From positions 1-6,130 of the forward strand of contig DPWF01000328.1 of the NCBI GenBank assembly GCA_003526435.1: a stretch of 6,130 nt of DNA, given 5' to 3'. The notes under the pieces were generated by a model. The model searched no databases. It was not told the DNA's origin and was given only the letters and a program-made list of their open reading frames with translations. Every line of letters starts with the position of its first letter. Position 1 is the first letter of the stretch. Position numbers and translations under genes: made by a program. Positions 5,425 to 6,130 of this stretch are shown piece after piece. This DNA comes from Chitinophagaceae bacterium (GTDB taxonomy: Bacteria > Bacteroidota > Bacteroidia > Chitinophagales > Chitinophagaceae).

Positions 5425-6130
5425 TTATCCTTTTACAATTTTTCCGCGCTGGTACACACCAAATATTTTTACGCTGTTGGTAAGTGATGCAATGGAAGTC
5501 ATCACTTTTTCAAATTCTTTTCTTGTTTCAAATTCCATATCCGCATAAAAGCCATATTTAAAATGACTTCCGGGTATGGGCATGCTCTGTAGCTTACTCA
5601 GGTTTATACCACCTTCCGCTATTTTGGTCAACACTTTCGACAAAGCTCCTCTGGCATGATTGGTCTGAAAATAAACAGAGGCCTTATTGGCTTTTGCATC
5701 ATCTGTTGCATCAGCCGTACGTTTCAATACCAGAAAACGTGTTACATTGTTTTTCATGGTATGAATATCAGGACCAATAATATCCAACTTAAATAGTTCT
5801 GCTGCCAGTTTGCTGGCAATGGCTGCTGTATGTTTACTTCTGTGCTGGTGAAGCAGTTTGGCGCTGAGTGCCGTATCTTCTGTTTCTACCAGTTTCCAGG
5901 GATGTTGTTCTAAATAATCAAGACATTGAAGAATGGCCATGGGATGACTATGTACCTCCTTAATATCTTCCAGTTTCACACCCGGGTTTACCAATAGGTT
6001 CTGGCTGATGGAGAGATATACCTCTCCCACTACTTTCAATCTGCTTTTTTGCAGGAGATTATAGTTGGGTAGTATACTACCTGCAATAGAATTTTCAATC
6101 GCCATAATACCACCCGCAGACTGTTTGGCA
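5425..6130 (-). CDS. pheA: Prephenate dehydratase, 5' end outside the window
   Basis: The visible 234 residues are the C-terminal part of a prephenate dehydratase, which converts prephenate to phenylpyruvate for phenylalanine synthesis. The frame stays open to the right edge. The ATG at 6103-6105 is an internal Met in the family segment MAIENSIAGS, and residues AKQSAGGI precede it, so it should not be taken as the start. Seen in order are AIENS, HSHP (about residue 60 of the visible part), the catalytic-site TRF motif in NNVTRFLVLKR (about 127-137) and a C-terminal ACT domain (about 149-225) with GAL in its first loop. The second ACT motif, ESRP in E. coli PheA and used there for phenylalanine binding, reads QSMP here. 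Roughly the first 50-70 residues of the catalytic domain are missing from view, so a fused chorismate mutase at the N-terminus cannot be ruled out. It is followed after 3 nt by the aminotransferase gene. Confidence 0.95.
   Translation of the reverse strand, partial: AKQSAGGIMAIENSIAGSILPNYNLLQKSRLKVVGEVYLSISQNLLVNPGVKLEDIKEVHSHPMAILQCLDYLEQHPWKLVETEDTALSAKLLHQHRSKHTAAIASKLAAELFKLDIIGPDIHTMKNNVTRFLVLKRTADATDDAKANKASVYFQTNHARGALSKVLTKIAEGGINLSKLQSMPIPGSHFKYGFYADMEFETRKEFEKVMTSIASLTNSVKIFGVYQRGKIVKG
5428..5432 (-). promoter_or_regulatory. Shine-Dalgarno-like AAGGA ahead of the aminotransferase gene
   Basis: On the minus strand AAGGA lies 6 nt before the ATG at 5419-5421 and overlaps the last codons of pheA. 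It is the only clear Shine-Dalgarno-like site among the starts in the window, and it supports the chosen start. Confidence 0.55.

Noticed and set aside
6103..6105. ATG as the start of pheA
   Set aside because: The frame is open upstream to the window edge, and the Met lies within the conserved AIENS segment in the middle of the dehydratase domain, so the gene is simply cut by the window.

Overview
The window reads as a piece of a Bacteroidota chromosome, probably near Chitinophagaceae or Sphingobacteriia, although the family-level placement is only a guess. Three things support the phylum. The DAHP synthase carries a chorismate mutase fused at its C-terminus, an arrangement known from Porphyromonas and Prevotella. 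The one recognisable promoter box, TAACTTTG, fits the Bacteroidota -7 consensus TAnnTTTG. Most starts lack a Shine-Dalgarno sequence and sit in A-rich leaders. All real genes lie on the minus strand, so transcription runs from high to low coordinates.

In transcription order the layout is as follows. A prephenate dehydratase (pheA, 5' part outside the window) is followed after 3 nt by a class I/II PLP aminotransferase. This overlaps prephenate dehydrogenase (tyrA) by 4 nt (ATGA). After a 138-nt spacer comes a DEAD-box RNA helicase with its own putative promoter. After a further 96-96 nt spacer (1493-1588) comes the DAHP synthase/chorismate mutase fusion, followed after 15 nt by 3-dehydroquinate synthase (aroB, 3' part outside the window). 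No non-coding stretch exceeds 300 nt, and the only sizeable ones are these two spacers.

Five of the six genes form an aromatic amino acid set. The fusion enzyme commits PEP and erythrose-4-phosphate to the shikimate pathway and also converts chorismate to prephenate. AroB performs the second shikimate step. PheA and TyrA take prephenate towards phenylalanine and tyrosine, and the aminotransferase is placed to do the final, or prephenate-level, transamination. The helicase is functionally unrelated and splits the set in two.

The most unusual structure is non-coding. Both spacers flanking the helicase contain a long imperfect palindrome. The arms are built from 7-bp tandem units and surround a similar loop core (ATATTAAG flanked by GTC and ACC). 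The heptamer sequence differs between the two copies while self-complementarity is kept. This looks like one family of interspersed heptamer-repeat hairpins, and it is the best candidate here for something little described. The genes themselves are ordinary, with a few substitutions at positions that are usually conserved.
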